From: a virus
DNA: 48,869 nt
Virus record (IMG/VR): IMGVR_UViG_3300009009_000018
Coordinates: 1 to 48,869 of that record
Reading direction: 5' to 3' (one strand)
Shown: piece by piece, positions 1 through 6,979 of the stretch
Numbering within the stretch: the first letter of the stretch is position 1
Layout: every line of letters starts with the position of its first letter
Program-made: the position numbers and the translations under genes
The notes under the pieces: generated by a model
Seen by the model: only the letters and a program-made list of their open reading frames with translations
The model's database searches: none
What the model was told of the DNA's origin: nothing

Positions 1-108
1 GTAGGTGTTGGAGTAGGTGTTGGAGTAGGTGTTGGAGTAGGTGTTGGAGTAGGTGTTGGAGTAGGTGTTGGAGTAGGTGTTGGAGTAGGTGTTGGAGTAG
101 GTGTTGGA
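1..108. repeat. 12-bp tandem repeat encoding a Thr-Pro linker
   Basis: Nine perfect copies of GTAGGTGTTGGA run from base 1, so the array continues past the window edge. Read on the minus strand it encodes alternating Thr and Pro, a flexible inter-domain linker. Perfect copies imply recent expansion or length variation by slippage. An assembly may have collapsed the array, so the copy number should not be trusted. Confidence 0.95.
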
Positions 109-617
109 GTAGAGCAATTACAGTTTATTAATTTAATATCATCAATATCTATTTTATGAGTGACAGTCGCTGCACCATTAGAAACAGAAAATACAATCGC
201 TTGTATATTTTTTAGATCGACTCCCGTGAATTTTGATACAGGGATAGTAATTACCTTATAGGTGGTAATTAAATCTATAACCACAGGCACACTTGTTTTC
301 TTAGCTGAATCATATAAGGAAATAGAGACCTTTTTAGAGGTAGGTGATTTTAATTCCAGCATCAACACTTCAGCTTTTGAAAAGTCTATTACTTGCCATG
401 CTTGCGGGATATAAGCAGCAGCCCCCCACCAATTCTTTTGGATTAAAGTAGCCCGTAAATGGTTTGGTTTTGAATATGGGGCAGCGGTAATTTGTTGTAT
501 TCTTGATCCATTATTATCCCATGCACTACTAGCAGAAAAAGTTTCATCGTAAAGAGTTACTTCACCAGCAAAAGACTTAAGAGAAAATAGAAAAATAGAG
601 AATAATAGATATTTCAT
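1..617 (-). CDS. Secreted beta-sandwich (carbohydrate-binding-like) protein, C-terminus cut by window edge
   Basis: The reading frame is open from an ATG at 617 to the window edge, so the C-terminus is missing. It starts with a Sec signal peptide (MKYLLFSIFLFSLKSFAG, probable cleavage near residue 18). A beta-rich domain of about 145 residues follows, with the look of a carbohydrate-binding module: aromatic patches such as NWWGAAAY, and a DFSKAEVLMLELKS strand. A short CNC motif then leads into a Thr-Pro repeat linker that runs off the edge. Such linkers normally join a binding domain to a catalytic or second binding domain, so a polysaccharide-active enzyme may lie beyond the boundary. The start is supported by an AGGAGA ribosome binding site. 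A TAAGATTAAT motif lies 50 bp upstream. The binding-module call rests on general appearance, not on a recognised family. Confidence 0.7.
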   Translation of the reverse strand, partial: MKYLLFSIFLFSLKSFAGEVTLYDETFSASSAWDNNGSRIQQITAAPYSKPNHLRATLIQKNWWGAAAYIPQAWQVIDFSKAEVLMLELKSPTSKKVSISLYDSAKKTSVPVVIDLITTYKVITIPVSKFTGVDLKNIQAIVFSVSNGAATVTHKIDIDDIKLINCNCSTPTPTPTPTPTPTPTPTPTPTPTPTPTPTPTPTPTP

Positions 618-666
618 CGTGGAATCTCCTAATATTTTTGAAATAGAATAATGATATTTCCAAATA

Positions 667-676
667 ATTAATCTTA
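667..676 (-). promoter_or_regulatory. Candidate promoter element (TAAGATTAAT)
   Basis: The minus strand reads TAAGATTAAT 50 bp before the start of the signal-peptide gene at 617. The same word recurs in the same orientation 40-100 bp before several other transcription units in this window (4665, 9395, 18577, 19778, 19814, 36170, 47555). The promoter role is inferred from this recurrence. Confidence 0.4.
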
Positions 677-703
677 GGCGGATCTTACTTTGGTAAAAAT
701 CTG

Positions 704-1231
704 TCATATTGGATTACCTTTATAATCGTAAAAGGCTAACGGAGTAACCGTGTCCTCAGAAAAGAAATCTCCTGGCTCTATTCCTATTGGGAAATCTCCT
801 TCGCTTGTCTCTGAACCCCATCCACCGCCGGAATTAATCTCGACTAGTTCATATCCAGTAAAAAGAAAAATGTTATTCTCTTTAGGATCTACTGTAATGA
901 TTATTGCATCTGTTTTATGCATACCAAGAATACCTGGAGCCACCACATCCGACAAATAAACCATAGGGGTGGCGGGATTGTTTTCGTCACCATGTGCAGA
1001 TCTGGTAATTGCACCAACTTTAGGGGTAAGACCTTTTTTCTTAATACTCGCTAGGTTTTTTTTGTTGGTTACATGATATAGGATTTTAGGTGGATGGTCA
1101 GGTAAGTCTATCCCATCATCACCGTCGTCAGGACTAAACTTACTTGGCTTGAAAGCAGAAGAATCTAGCTTTGCCGCAGAGATCTCGGAAATTATATAAG
1201 CTGCTTTTATTTTTTCTTTTAACTTAAACAT
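704..1231 (-). CDS. ADP-ribosyltransferase-like protein (H-Y-E type) with capsid-targeting-like leader
   Basis: The N-terminus (MFKLKEKIKAAYIISEI) resembles the leader shared by the 5-8 kb island proteins. An acidic spacer (about residues 34-46) separates it from a domain resembling the KptA/DarT (DUF4433) branch of the ADP-ribosyltransferase fold. LYHVTNKKNLASIKKKGL puts His53 in the NAD-binding His position, VYLSD supplies Tyr92, and SEDTVTP supplies a candidate catalytic Glu159. Members of this branch modify DNA, RNA 2'-phosphates or protein. The substrate cannot be told here. AAAGGTG lies 6 nt before the ATG. The gene follows the GT8 gene on the same strand. The leader implies packaging in the virion head and delivery into the host, which is inference. 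The fold call is moderately sure and the activity is unproven. Confidence 0.65.
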   Translation of the reverse strand: MFKLKEKIKAAYIISEISAAKLDSSAFKPSKFSPDDGDDGIDLPDHPPKILYHVTNKKNLASIKKKGLTPKVGAITRSAHGDENNPATPMVYLSDVVAPGILGMHKTDAIIITVDPKENNIFLFTGYELVEINSGGGWGSETSEGDFPIGIEPGDFFSEDTVTPLAFYDYKGNPI

Positions 1232-1267
1232 AGATCACCTTTCGTTTGACTCACCTGTCGATTAACT

Positions 1268-2113
1268 CTATGATTCGATAGTGTTAGGATTGCCGGTCAG
1301 GTTTTCAAAATAGTTCCACATAGCTGTATACGGCATTGTCGTATTCCACGGTTTTCTACTTCCCACAAAATGCAATATTCTTATATCCTTCACTAAAAGA
1401 TCTATATTAAACAAAGGATTGAAACTATTAACACGAGAGAAAGGATGAAATATTCTACGTTCTTTTGTACCAAAGTGGTTAAATTTAATATCAAGTGCTG
1501 TGTGCTTATTATCAGCATAAATATTTAAAACTATTTGATCGTTAAACCCATATTCTGACAGTTTATTGATCGTATCAATATAGTTGTTACTCCTTAATTT
1601 AAATAAATCTAGCACTAGTACGCCTGCGTTAAAGCCATTGGAATGGGGATATATGTTATCTTCTTGATAGAAGTCTTTTAGCCACATACGGACTACATTT
1701 TGTCCTAAACTATTTCTTGCTGCAATGCCAGTAACACCAGTGTCGATATCAGTAAATAATTGATCGATTTTTCCGACAACAAGGAGATCAATATCTAAAT
1801 ATAAGACCCTATTTATAGATGCATCTGTAATGTGATTCACAACATATAGCCGATCCATAGTGCTGACGCTAATGTGTTTTAAACCTTCTTTGTATATAAT
1901 ATTGCTTGTCATAAAGTATGGTTTAATCGCTAGATTAGGAAAATATTCTAGTGCACTCTCTATTGGCTCCAGATCGTCTGGGGAAATATCTCGAACAAAG
2001 GAATGAATAGTGAATAGGAGGTCAGGATTGGACACACTTAACGATTTTAACATTGTAGGGACTAGCGGTATAAAATTTTTATCAAAGCATATTAAAACGT
2101 GTACACTTTTCAT
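1268..2113 (-). CDS. Glycosyltransferase family 8 (LgtC-like)
   Basis: This is a retaining sugar transferase that uses a nucleotide-sugar donor. The GT8 signature is complete: YLDIDLLV with the metal-binding DxD at residues 107-109, the FNAGVLVLDL segment near residue 160, NDQIVLN, and HFVGSRKPW near the C-terminus (usual HxGxxKPW). At 281 residues it matches the length of bacterial LgtC-type lipopolysaccharide galactosyl- or glucosyltransferases. There is no membrane segment, so it is probably cytoplasmic or peripheral. Its start lies inside the 3' end of the pyruvyl-transferase gene (32-bp overlap), so the two are likely translationally coupled. Together they probably modify the host surface glycan after infection, perhaps to block superinfection. 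The acceptor is unknown. Confidence 0.88.
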   Translation of the reverse strand: MKSVHVLICFDKNFIPLVPTMLKSLSVSNPDLLFTIHSFVRDISPDDLEPIESALEYFPNLAIKPYFMTSNIIYKEGLKHISVSTMDRLYVVNHITDASINRVLYLDIDLLVVGKIDQLFTDIDTGVTGIAARNSLGQNVVRMWLKDFYQEDNIYPHSNGFNAGVLVLDLFKLRSNNYIDTINKLSEYGFNDQIVLNIYADNKHTALDIKFNHFGTKERRIFHPFSRVNSFNPLFNIDLLVKDIRILHFVGSRKPWNTTMPYTAMWNYFENLTGNPNTIES

Positions 2114-2969
2114 TAACCCCCCCAGATATATAATTAGTTATTTTACTGGTAAGCGCGTCAATCATAATATTCAGTTTACTTCTATCCGTATTTCCTAGTG
2201 CGATTAACTCTTCTAGAGTAGTCGCTTCCAAAATTTGGTTCCTATTGACCTTTCGCAGTATTGGCTCCCACCCTGTAAATCTTGGATCATCCTGCCGATA
2301 GGGAATGAATATGACTGGTGTGCCATAAGCAAGACATGGAAGGGCAACGTGGAATCTACTGGTTATCACAAGCCTTGAAGATTGATATAAAGATAAAAAG
2401 TCTTTAGCAAGTTCCCTTCTGGACGTGTCACTAAGGGTATTTGGAACACGATGCGTCAGATATTTTATATTAAACTTCTGTTTAAAAAATTCAGGAAGAC
2501 TAACATCTACTGCACAAACGAGATCTTGATTTCTGACAACATCGAGAGATATCTTTAATGTTGTAGTTAAACAGCCCGAAAAATAAGCAGGCACTCCATT
2601 GCTTAATAATAAATCTTGAGTACTAGTGTCTCGGCATCCAACTGGACCATGTTCAATTAACCAGCTTTTTAATCTCCCATCTTTAAATAATAAGTTATGA
2701 CCGTTTGTACCAAATGCAGACTTGTCTGCAAAGTGCATAGAGATAAGCAAAGGTTTTACGTCACTAGTAAGAGGATAAAAACCTTCGGGATTGTGAGTAA
2801 ACCAACCATTCAAAATCAGTTTTGAAATTTTATTATTTTCGTTTAATTCTTCTCGCAAAAAATCCCTATCCAAGTAGGTATCTATCTTTGGAAGCCAACT
2901 ACTCGCCGCCAAAGTCTGAATGTCATCCCCTAAATTTGTAGTATTTGTATATTTTAAAGCTGCTATCAT
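2082..2969 (-). CDS. Polysaccharide pyruvyl-transferase family protein
   Basis: The family (PF04230-like) adds pyruvate ketals, or related groups, to capsule, exopolysaccharide or cell-wall sugars. The N-terminal NLGDDIQTLAA (about residues 12-22) is the typical glycine-rich start. GPVGCRDTSTQDLL and YFSGCLTTTL mark the middle, and SRFHVALPCLAYGTPVI marks the C-terminal ligand-binding half. At 295 residues it is a single-domain member. It overlaps the downstream GT8 gene and is preceded by two strong hairpins (2985-3046) that separate it from the Kelch gene. Phages rarely carry this family. A role in changing host surface sugars, or in decorating a phage glycan, is inference. Confidence 0.8.
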   Translation of the reverse strand: MIAALKYTNTTNLGDDIQTLAASSWLPKIDTYLDRDFLREELNENNKISKLILNGWFTHNPEGFYPLTSDVKPLLISMHFADKSAFGTNGHNLLFKDGRLKSWLIEHGPVGCRDTSTQDLLLSNGVPAYFSGCLTTTLKISLDVVRNQDLVCAVDVSLPEFFKQKFNIKYLTHRVPNTLSDTSRRELAKDFLSLYQSSRLVITSRFHVALPCLAYGTPVIFIPYRQDDPRFTGWEPILRKVNRNQILEATTLEELIALGNTDRSKLNIMIDALTSKITNYISGGVNEKCTRFNML

Positions 2970-2984
2970 ACCGGCCTTTTATAC

Positions 2985-3046
2985 GTCTTTCGCTCAGACT
3001 GTAACGAAAGACAAGGTGGAGATAGGACATCCCCATTCCACCTTGT
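2985..3046 (-). terminator. Two adjacent strong hairpins after the Kelch gene
   Basis: Positions 3011-3020 and 3037-3046 form a perfect 10-bp stem (ACAAGGTGGA with its complement) around a 16-nt loop. Positions 2985-2992 and 3005-3012 form a second perfect 8-bp stem (GTCTTTCG/CGAAAGAC). The two stems share two bases, so they may compete. They sit 8 nt past the Kelch stop and just before the pyruvyl-transferase start. There is no long U-tract, so termination or mRNA end protection are both possible. Confidence 0.6.
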
Positions 3047-3053
3047 CCGCACC

Positions 3054-4625
3054 TTAAACCAACGGAATAGAGCGAAGCCTGTACTCAGTGCCTTCTTCTA
3101 CCGTTATCGGATCATCCCCACCAATCTGGAGTTGACCACCAGCCTTTACTGTGATGACATCACTAATATTTAGGCGATCTAGGTCAGCTACATTTAATGT
3201 CAATTTCCCGCCTGCCGCAACCACTAGGTTATCTGCAATGGTAATGACACCTGTGTTGTCAGGTTCCAAAGTTACATCTCCCGTGATTGGTTCATTTGGT
3301 GAAAGCGTAGTAGCTTGTGCTGCTGGAGTATAAAGAGCTTTGTTTCCAGCTTCATCCTTCACAAGAACTGCAAAGTAATAAGTAGTGCTTGAAGTAAGTC
3401 CAGTAACCGCGTTAGTAAGAGTGTTCGCAGTCCAATCCATAACTAGATCGTCACCTGAAATAGCATCCGCTTCTCCTACGGTATCGATAGCGGCAGAACT
3501 TGAAGCTTTTACTACCTTGTACTGAAGGTTGGCTTGTGTCGTAACGTTGTCGGTAGCTACTCCCCAATTTACGGTTAAAGACGTTCCAGCCACATTGGCG
3601 AAGCTGATAGCAGTACCAGCGATCGGAGCTATGCTATCTGGCGGCAACGTGAAAACATCTATCCACGCTACTTGTACGCCAAGACGTTCCCCACCAGCGA
3701 ATATTATTTTATTATTCGCCGCTGCTGCTCCCATATCGTGTCTGCCGTCTTTTAATAAAGTTGCCGTAGACCAAGAGTTAGTATAAGAATCATAAATGTC
3801 AGCTTTATTCGAATGACCACCAGAGCGAAGGCCACCTGCAAATACAACAGTAGCTCCCTTTGCTGCTGCTGAAAGATATGTTCTGCTTTCTGACAGAGTG
3901 GCTGTAGACCAACTTCCAGTGACGGTGTCATAAATATCAACAACGTTACTAAAGCTAGTATTATCTGCTAAAGTTCCACCACCAAATAGAATTTTGGTAC
4001 CAACTCCGGCTGCAGCTAATCCAGCCCGAGCTACTGATAGCGTCGCAGTAGACCAAGTATTCAGCACGGTGTCATAAATATCAACAACATTGCGAGTTCC
4101 ATTACCTAGTCCACCGCCAAATAGAATTTTATCGCCAGCTCCAGCCGCAGCGAAAGTAGTTCTAGGTACAGACAGAGATGCAGTAGACCATATGCCCGAT
4201 ACGACGTCATAGATATCAACAACGTTAGAATAACCGGAACTAGCTAAACCACCAGCAATTACGATTTTAGTACCAACACCAGCCGCTTCCGCATTAGATC
4301 TAGCTACGGATAATACTGCTGTTGTCCAGCTACTGGTGACTACGTCATAAATGTCCACTACATTGCTAGGCCCATTCATACCTTCACCGCCAGCAAATAC
4401 TATTTTCGTACCAACACCAGCCGCAGCTAAAAAAACTCGCCCTACGGATAGGTTGGCTGACGCTGATGGGGCAGAAAAACCAATGTCAGTATCGTATATA
4501 TCTACCGATTCATACATTCCGTATTCCCACATTCCTCCCGCAACAGCAATAAAATTTCCCGCAGCGGCAGCAGCAGCAGGACTTCTTTCTATTGATAGTA
4601 ATCCAGTACTTTGTGTTATAGTCAT
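3054..4625 (-). CDS. Kelch-repeat beta-propeller protein with fibronectin-III-like domain
   Basis: Residues 1 to about 330 hold six to seven Kelch-type repeats of about 48-50 residues, each with the pattern VGTKIxFAGG, NVVDIYD and SWSTATLSVAR. A fibronectin-III-like domain follows (about 335-440, with SLTVNWGVATDN and TTYYFAVLVKDEAGN). The last 80 residues are a small beta domain (NLVVAAGGKLTLNVADLDRL) that resembles the end of the second Kelch gene at 47661. There is no signal peptide. The two Kelch genes and the C-terminus of the tail fibre at 30467 share the propeller, so a virion-surface role such as receptor or glycan binding is likely but inferred. The repeats encode highly similar strands, so recombination within the gene is possible. 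A TAAGATTA motif lies 40 bp upstream of the start. Confidence 0.8.
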   Translation of the reverse strand: MTITQSTGLLSIERSPAAAAAAGNFIAVAGGMWEYGMYESVDIYDTDIGFSAPSASANLSVGRVFLAAAGVGTKIVFAGGEGMNGPSNVVDIYDVVTSSWTTAVLSVARSNAEAAGVGTKIVIAGGLASSGYSNVVDIYDVVSGIWSTASLSVPRTTFAAAGAGDKILFGGGLGNGTRNVVDIYDTVLNTWSTATLSVARAGLAAAGVGTKILFGGGTLADNTSFSNVVDIYDTVTGSWSTATLSESRTYLSAAAKGATVVFAGGLRSGGHSNKADIYDSYTNSWSTATLLKDGRHDMGAAAANNKIIFAGGERLGVQVAWIDVFTLPPDSIAPIAGTAISFANVAGTSLTVNWGVATDNVTTQANLQYKVVKASSSAAIDTVGEADAISGDDLVMDWTANTLTNAVTGLTSSTTYYFAVLVKDEAGNKALYTPAAQATTLSPNEPITGDVTLEPDNTGVITIADNLVVAAGGKLTLNVADLDRLNISDVITVKAGGQLQIGGDDPITVEEGTEYRLRSIPLV

Positions 4626-4664
4626 AAACTTACCTTTCGTTCTTGTTAGAATTATTTGTCCTCA

Positions 4665-4674
4665 GTTAATCTTA
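4665..4674 (-). promoter_or_regulatory. Candidate promoter element (TAAGATTAAC)
   Basis: The minus strand reads TAAGATTAAC 40 bp before the Kelch start at 4625 and directly after the hairpin at 4679-4715. The position and sequence match the recurrent motif described at 667. Confidence 0.4.
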
Positions 4675-4678
4675 AGCA

Positions 4679-4715
4679 GTGGTTTATTCTCAAATTATTT
4701 CAATAAATAAACCAC
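4679..4715 (-). terminator. Terminator-like hairpin at the end of the effector island
   Basis: GTGGTTTATT (4679-4688) pairs perfectly with AATAAACCAC (4706-4715) around a 17-nt loop. It lies between the decayed end of the effector island and the promoter-like motif of the Kelch gene, where an operon boundary is expected. It has no U-tract. Confidence 0.5.
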
Positions 4716-4718
4716 AAC

Positions 4719-4803
4719 CTACCGTTATATATATTCTTTTTTGGTAAAAATATTTCTTTGGTTATGGGGCGCGGGAGCGAAATGCTTATGCAGGGACGAA
4801 ACC
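4719..4803 (-). pseudogene. Remnant of a second copy of the R-S-E ADP-ribosyltransferase gene (3' end only)
   Basis: Positions 4719-4764 closely match the last 17 codons of the ADP-ribosyltransferase gene (6433 to about 6485). The segments for KEIF, the Y-Q-K stretch and the terminal I-T-V are recognisable, with small indels that break the frame. Positions 4789-4803 match the inner part of the island's 5' leader repeat (TGCAGGGACGAAACC). The simplest reading is that a full copy with its leader lost nearly all of its coding region by internal deletion. Confidence 0.6.
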
Positions 4804-4833
4804 ACTTGAAGTATTGTTTTCTTTAACAACACT

Positions 4834-5263
4834 CTACTTCCGAATTTTCTTCGCAGAATAATCCCGTACTTTGATGGCATCAAATTGTACATTCAATTCT
4901 TTACCTGTCTTTTTAATACTTTTTACTAGGATATCCTTGCCAACTACCTTAAGGACTAAGTAGCAGTCTTGAACGATTCCCATGCTGCCGTATTTCTTCC
5001 CAGCATGTACCGTCAGTAGAAATGCTGCACGATTTTGGATCTACATTCAGTTTTTTTTTCCTTGAAAATAGGGAAAAACTTATCGGCAATTTTTTGGATT
5101 TGCTCCGCAGTTACGGTGTCTGATAAAACACCTTTAGCAGTCTTGAACGATTCCCATGCTGCCGTATTTCTTCCCAGCATGTCGAATATTCCAACATCGA
5201 CTTGGTACTCGGTATGGCTTCGGCTGTAACATAATGAGCCTGAATTTTTTTCATAAGCGACAT
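4834..5263 (-). pseudogene. Frameshifted leader-bearing effector gene
   Basis: The start at 5263 gives a clear leader (MSLMKKIQAHYVTAEA), preceded by the standard leader repeat and a GGAGA ribosome binding site. The frame then breaks: the start frame stops at 5111 after 50 residues. The coding-like continuation (EYQVDVGIFDMLGRNTAAW, then TAKGVLSDTVTAEQ and IADKFFPIFKE) lies in another frame. A third segment (YLVLKVVGKDILVKSIKK ending at the TAG at 4834) is in frame with neither. A T9 homopolymer (5051-5059) and a 48-bp direct repeat mark likely break points. The original product is unrecognised. Sequencing error at the homopolymer could explain one break but not the repeat. Confidence 0.65.
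4961..5182. repeat. 48-bp direct repeat inside the pseudogene
   Basis: Positions 4961-5008 and 5135-5182 are identical (starting TAGCAGTCTTGAACGATTCC). They lie 174 bp apart inside the frameshifted gene and encode the LGRNTAAWESFKT segment. The duplication probably arose by slippage or unequal recombination and contributed to the loss of the reading frame. Recombination between the copies would delete 174 bp, exactly 58 codons. Confidence 0.9.
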
Positions 5264-5270
5264 AAATAAA

Positions 5271-5340
5271 TCTCCAAATAAGTTAATAATTTCAACAACT
5301 TAATAGCTGAGTGCGTATCATTGCAGAGGGACGAAACCTC
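5271..5340 (-). repeat. Effector-island 5' leader repeat, copy 1
   Basis: On the minus strand this block has GAGGTTTCGTCCCTC, then ACGCACTCAGCTATTAAG, an AT-rich run, and GGAGA shortly before the start at 5263. The same block precedes every gene of the island. GAGG and CCTC can pair around a 7-nt loop. It is the untranslated leader, and perhaps the promoter, of the pseudogene. Confidence 0.85.
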
Positions 5341-5345
5341 ATTTA

Positions 5346-5435
5346 CTATTTATTTCCCTTCAACAATATCCCACCGCGCTTCATCTTTAGGTAATTTGTC
5401 TTTTCAAGATCACCAACGAAACTTTGTAACCACTA
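5346..5435 (-). other. In-frame open stretch after the amber stop of the 5433 gene
   Basis: After the TAG of the next gene (5433-5435), the same frame stays open for 28 more codons. It reads WLQSFVGDLEKTNYL and so on, with coding-like composition, to another TAG at 5346. It could be a former C-terminus cut off by a nonsense mutation, or a rare read-through tail. It could also be chance. Confidence 0.35.
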
Positions 5436-6005
5436 TTCATCATCATCATCTTCGATTCCCATATATTCCTTTATTTTTTCGATTTCCGCAGCGGTTTTTT
5501 TACCCGCCTTCATATGGCGAGAGGCTTTGTCCAAAAAGTCCACAAAACGCTCACGGTCATTTTCATATTCCATTCTGGATGGCTCTTGGTCACTGGCCCA
5601 CATATGTACAATTTCGGCAACCTCTTCATCTGTCCAGTCCTTTACGTGGTCTAGAAGTCGTCCATAACTATGGTGATAATGAACGCCTGATATAGCCTCC
5701 TGTTTGGTTTTCTTGCAGGGGAAACCAATAACCATCGAGCAATAAATACTATCGCTCGTCTCAGCATTAAGGTTATATTTATAACTCTTGAGATATGGGA
5801 TTACTTGGTCTGTTATGAATTTTTCCGTGCAGTCGGGATGATTGATTATTGTCAGCAGGTTCTTCCCTATTATATCGGGATAATGCTCACTACATTTAAG
5901 AGAATCTTCTAAGTCCCATTTTTTCAAAACCCCACGCACGAATTGTGTATCATCAGCAGCTTCAACCTTGTAGTAATGAGCATGAATCTTACGTAAAAAC
6001 GACAT
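5433..6005 (-). CDS. Leader-bearing island protein of unknown function
   Basis: The first 16 residues (MSFLRKIHAHYYKVEA) are the clearest example of the island leader, ending in the VEA boundary where a prohead protease could cut. The remaining 174 residues match nothing I recognise. Visible features are a cysteine pair region (YCSMVIGFPCKK), a histidine cluster (GVHYHHSYG) and a very acidic C-terminus (EDDDDE). The body is mostly helical with no signal peptide or membrane segment. GGAGAATT lies before the ATG. It is one of five intact tandem genes, each with its own leader repeat. Packaging in the virion is inferred from the leader. Confidence 0.75.
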   Translation of the reverse strand: MSFLRKIHAHYYKVEAADDTQFVRGVLKKWDLEDSLKCSEHYPDIIGKNLLTIINHPDCTEKFITDQVIPYLKSYKYNLNAETSDSIYCSMVIGFPCKKTKQEAISGVHYHHSYGRLLDHVKDWTDEEVAEIVHMWASDQEPSRMEYENDRERFVDFLDKASRHMKAGKKTAAEIEKIKEYMGIEDDDDE

Positions 6006-6010
6006 TGTAA

Positions 6011-6081
6011 TTCTCCAAATAAATTAATAATTTCAACAACTTAATAGCTGAGTGCGTATCATTCTAGAGGGACGAAACCTC
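6011..6081 (-). repeat. Effector-island 5' leader repeat, copy 2
   Basis: This copy precedes the gene starting at 6005 and is nearly identical to copy 1 from CTCC to GAAACCTC on the plus strand. It keeps the GAGG/CCTC pairing and the ribosome binding site. Confidence 0.85.
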
Positions 6082-6100
6082 GTAACGTCTTGACTACATC

Positions 6101-6364
6101 TCACAGCCATTTTTTCGACTTAAATAATTTAAGTAGGTCGTTGCTAAACGCCTCTTTTTCGCCTTCTGACATGCGGTCTAGCGGTTTATGGGCATTACTC
6201 ATCTCTCTTAGAGCTACGTTTTTCATTTGATTTGCTTCAAATTCTGGAGCCGATTTTATCGCAGATTTGATCTTTGGTAACATATCGAGAGCCTTCTCAT
6301 TAAAATGTCCTTGCCATCCCGAAGTTACTTTGTAGTGGCTTTTGATCTTGGTTAAAAAATTCAT
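6101..6364 (-). CDS. Small leader-bearing island protein of unknown function
   Basis: I use the ATG at 6364 (MNFLTKIKSHYKVTSG) rather than the longer open frame, because GGAG lies 6 nt before it and the product then aligns with the shared leader. The 87-residue product is basic and helical (KALDMLPKIKSAIKSAP, and EKEAFSNDLLKLFKSKKWL at the end). The leader lacks the VEA ending and has VTSG instead. No family is recognised. Size and charge resemble T4 internal proteins, which are small basic proteins injected with the DNA. That comparison rests on general properties only. Confidence 0.7.
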   Translation of the reverse strand: MNFLTKIKSHYKVTSGWQGHFNEKALDMLPKIKSAIKSAPEFEANQMKNVALREMSNAHKPLDRMSEGEKEAFSNDLLKLFKSKKWL

Positions 6365-6369
6365 GTGCA

Positions 6370-6428
6370 TCTCCAAATAATTAATTTAAACAATTTTATA
6401 GCTGAGTGTGTTGCAGGGACGAAACCTC
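6370..6428 (-). repeat. Effector-island 5' leader repeat, copy 3 (short variant)
   Basis: This is a diverged, shorter copy before the gene starting at 6364. It keeps TAGCTGAGTG and GGGACGAAACCTC but has lost about ten bases between them. The remnant at 4789-4803 resembles this variant (TGCAGGGACG). Confidence 0.8.
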
Positions 6429-6432
6429 GCAC

Positions 6433-6906
6433 TTAATCTACCGTTATATAATGTACGCTCTTTTGGTAAAATATTTCTTTGACTATATATCTACCATCGC
6501 CTAGCACAAGGTATTCGGCTTCATCGTTAAATCTACCTTGGGTAATAGGTAGACCACGTCCGCTCAGTGTAATGACAGCTCCTGCTCTAAGCCTGTTGGC
6601 TTTATCAAGTGATTTTCCCTTTGCAAATTTATACGCAACATCTTCATCTTCTGTACAAGAAATAAACCCAGACATTGTGATCGTGTCACCAACTTTTAAA
6701 TGACTAAAGTCACCATTTAGTCCACGATATAACGTCTTATCTACACCATGCTGCTTGATACCGAGCTTTAATATCTCTTTTTCTTTTGGTGTTAACCCTT
6801 CATGATCTTCCGTATAGCTATAAATAGCTCTGAGCAAATCATCATCTGAGATGATCTGATTAGAAATTACTTTGTATTTCGCTTGAATGTCTTTGAGAAA
6901 CGACAT
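6433..6906 (-). CDS. ADP-ribosyltransferase (R-S-E class) with capsid-targeting-like leader
   Basis: The enzyme would transfer ADP-ribose from NAD to a host protein, by family usually to arginine. The signature is complete and in order: LYRGL with Arg61, MSGFISCTED as the Ser-x-Ser-type strand (Ser79/Ser83), and DEAEYLV with the ExE pair Glu129 and Glu131. The leader (MSFLKDIQAKYKVIS) occupies residues 1-15 and a short helical region links it to the catalytic core. At 157 residues it is much smaller than T4 Alt, which is also packed in the head and has the same R-S-E triad. I infer injection with the DNA and early modification of a host target. A decayed copy of its 3' end lies at 4719. Confidence 0.85.
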   Translation of the reverse strand: MSFLKDIQAKYKVISNQIISDDDLLRAIYSYTEDHEGLTPKEKEILKLGIKQHGVDKTLYRGLNGDFSHLKVGDTITMSGFISCTEDEDVAYKFAKGKSLDKANRLRAGAVITLSGRGLPITQGRFNDEAEYLVLGDGRYIVKEIFYQKSVHYITVD

Positions 6907-6910
6907 CTAA

Positions 6911-6972
6911 TTCTCCAATAATTTCAATAACTTAGTAGCTTAGTGTGTATCATTTCAGAGGGACGAAACCTC
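6911..6972 (-). repeat. Effector-island 5' leader repeat, copy 4
   Basis: This copy precedes the ADP-ribosyltransferase gene (start 6906). It is slightly shortened in the AT-rich part and keeps GAGGGACGAAACCTC. Confidence 0.85.
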
Positions 6973-6979
6973 ATTCCAC

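Noticed and set aside
1-112. Tandem repeat as a CRISPR array
   Set aside because: The unit is 12 bp with no spacers and reads as a Thr-Pro linker in an open frame with a signal peptide.
5321-5695. 124-residue plus-strand open frame
   Set aside because: It overlaps the leader repeat and the 5433 gene on the minus strand and has a His/Phe-rich composition typical of a shadow frame.
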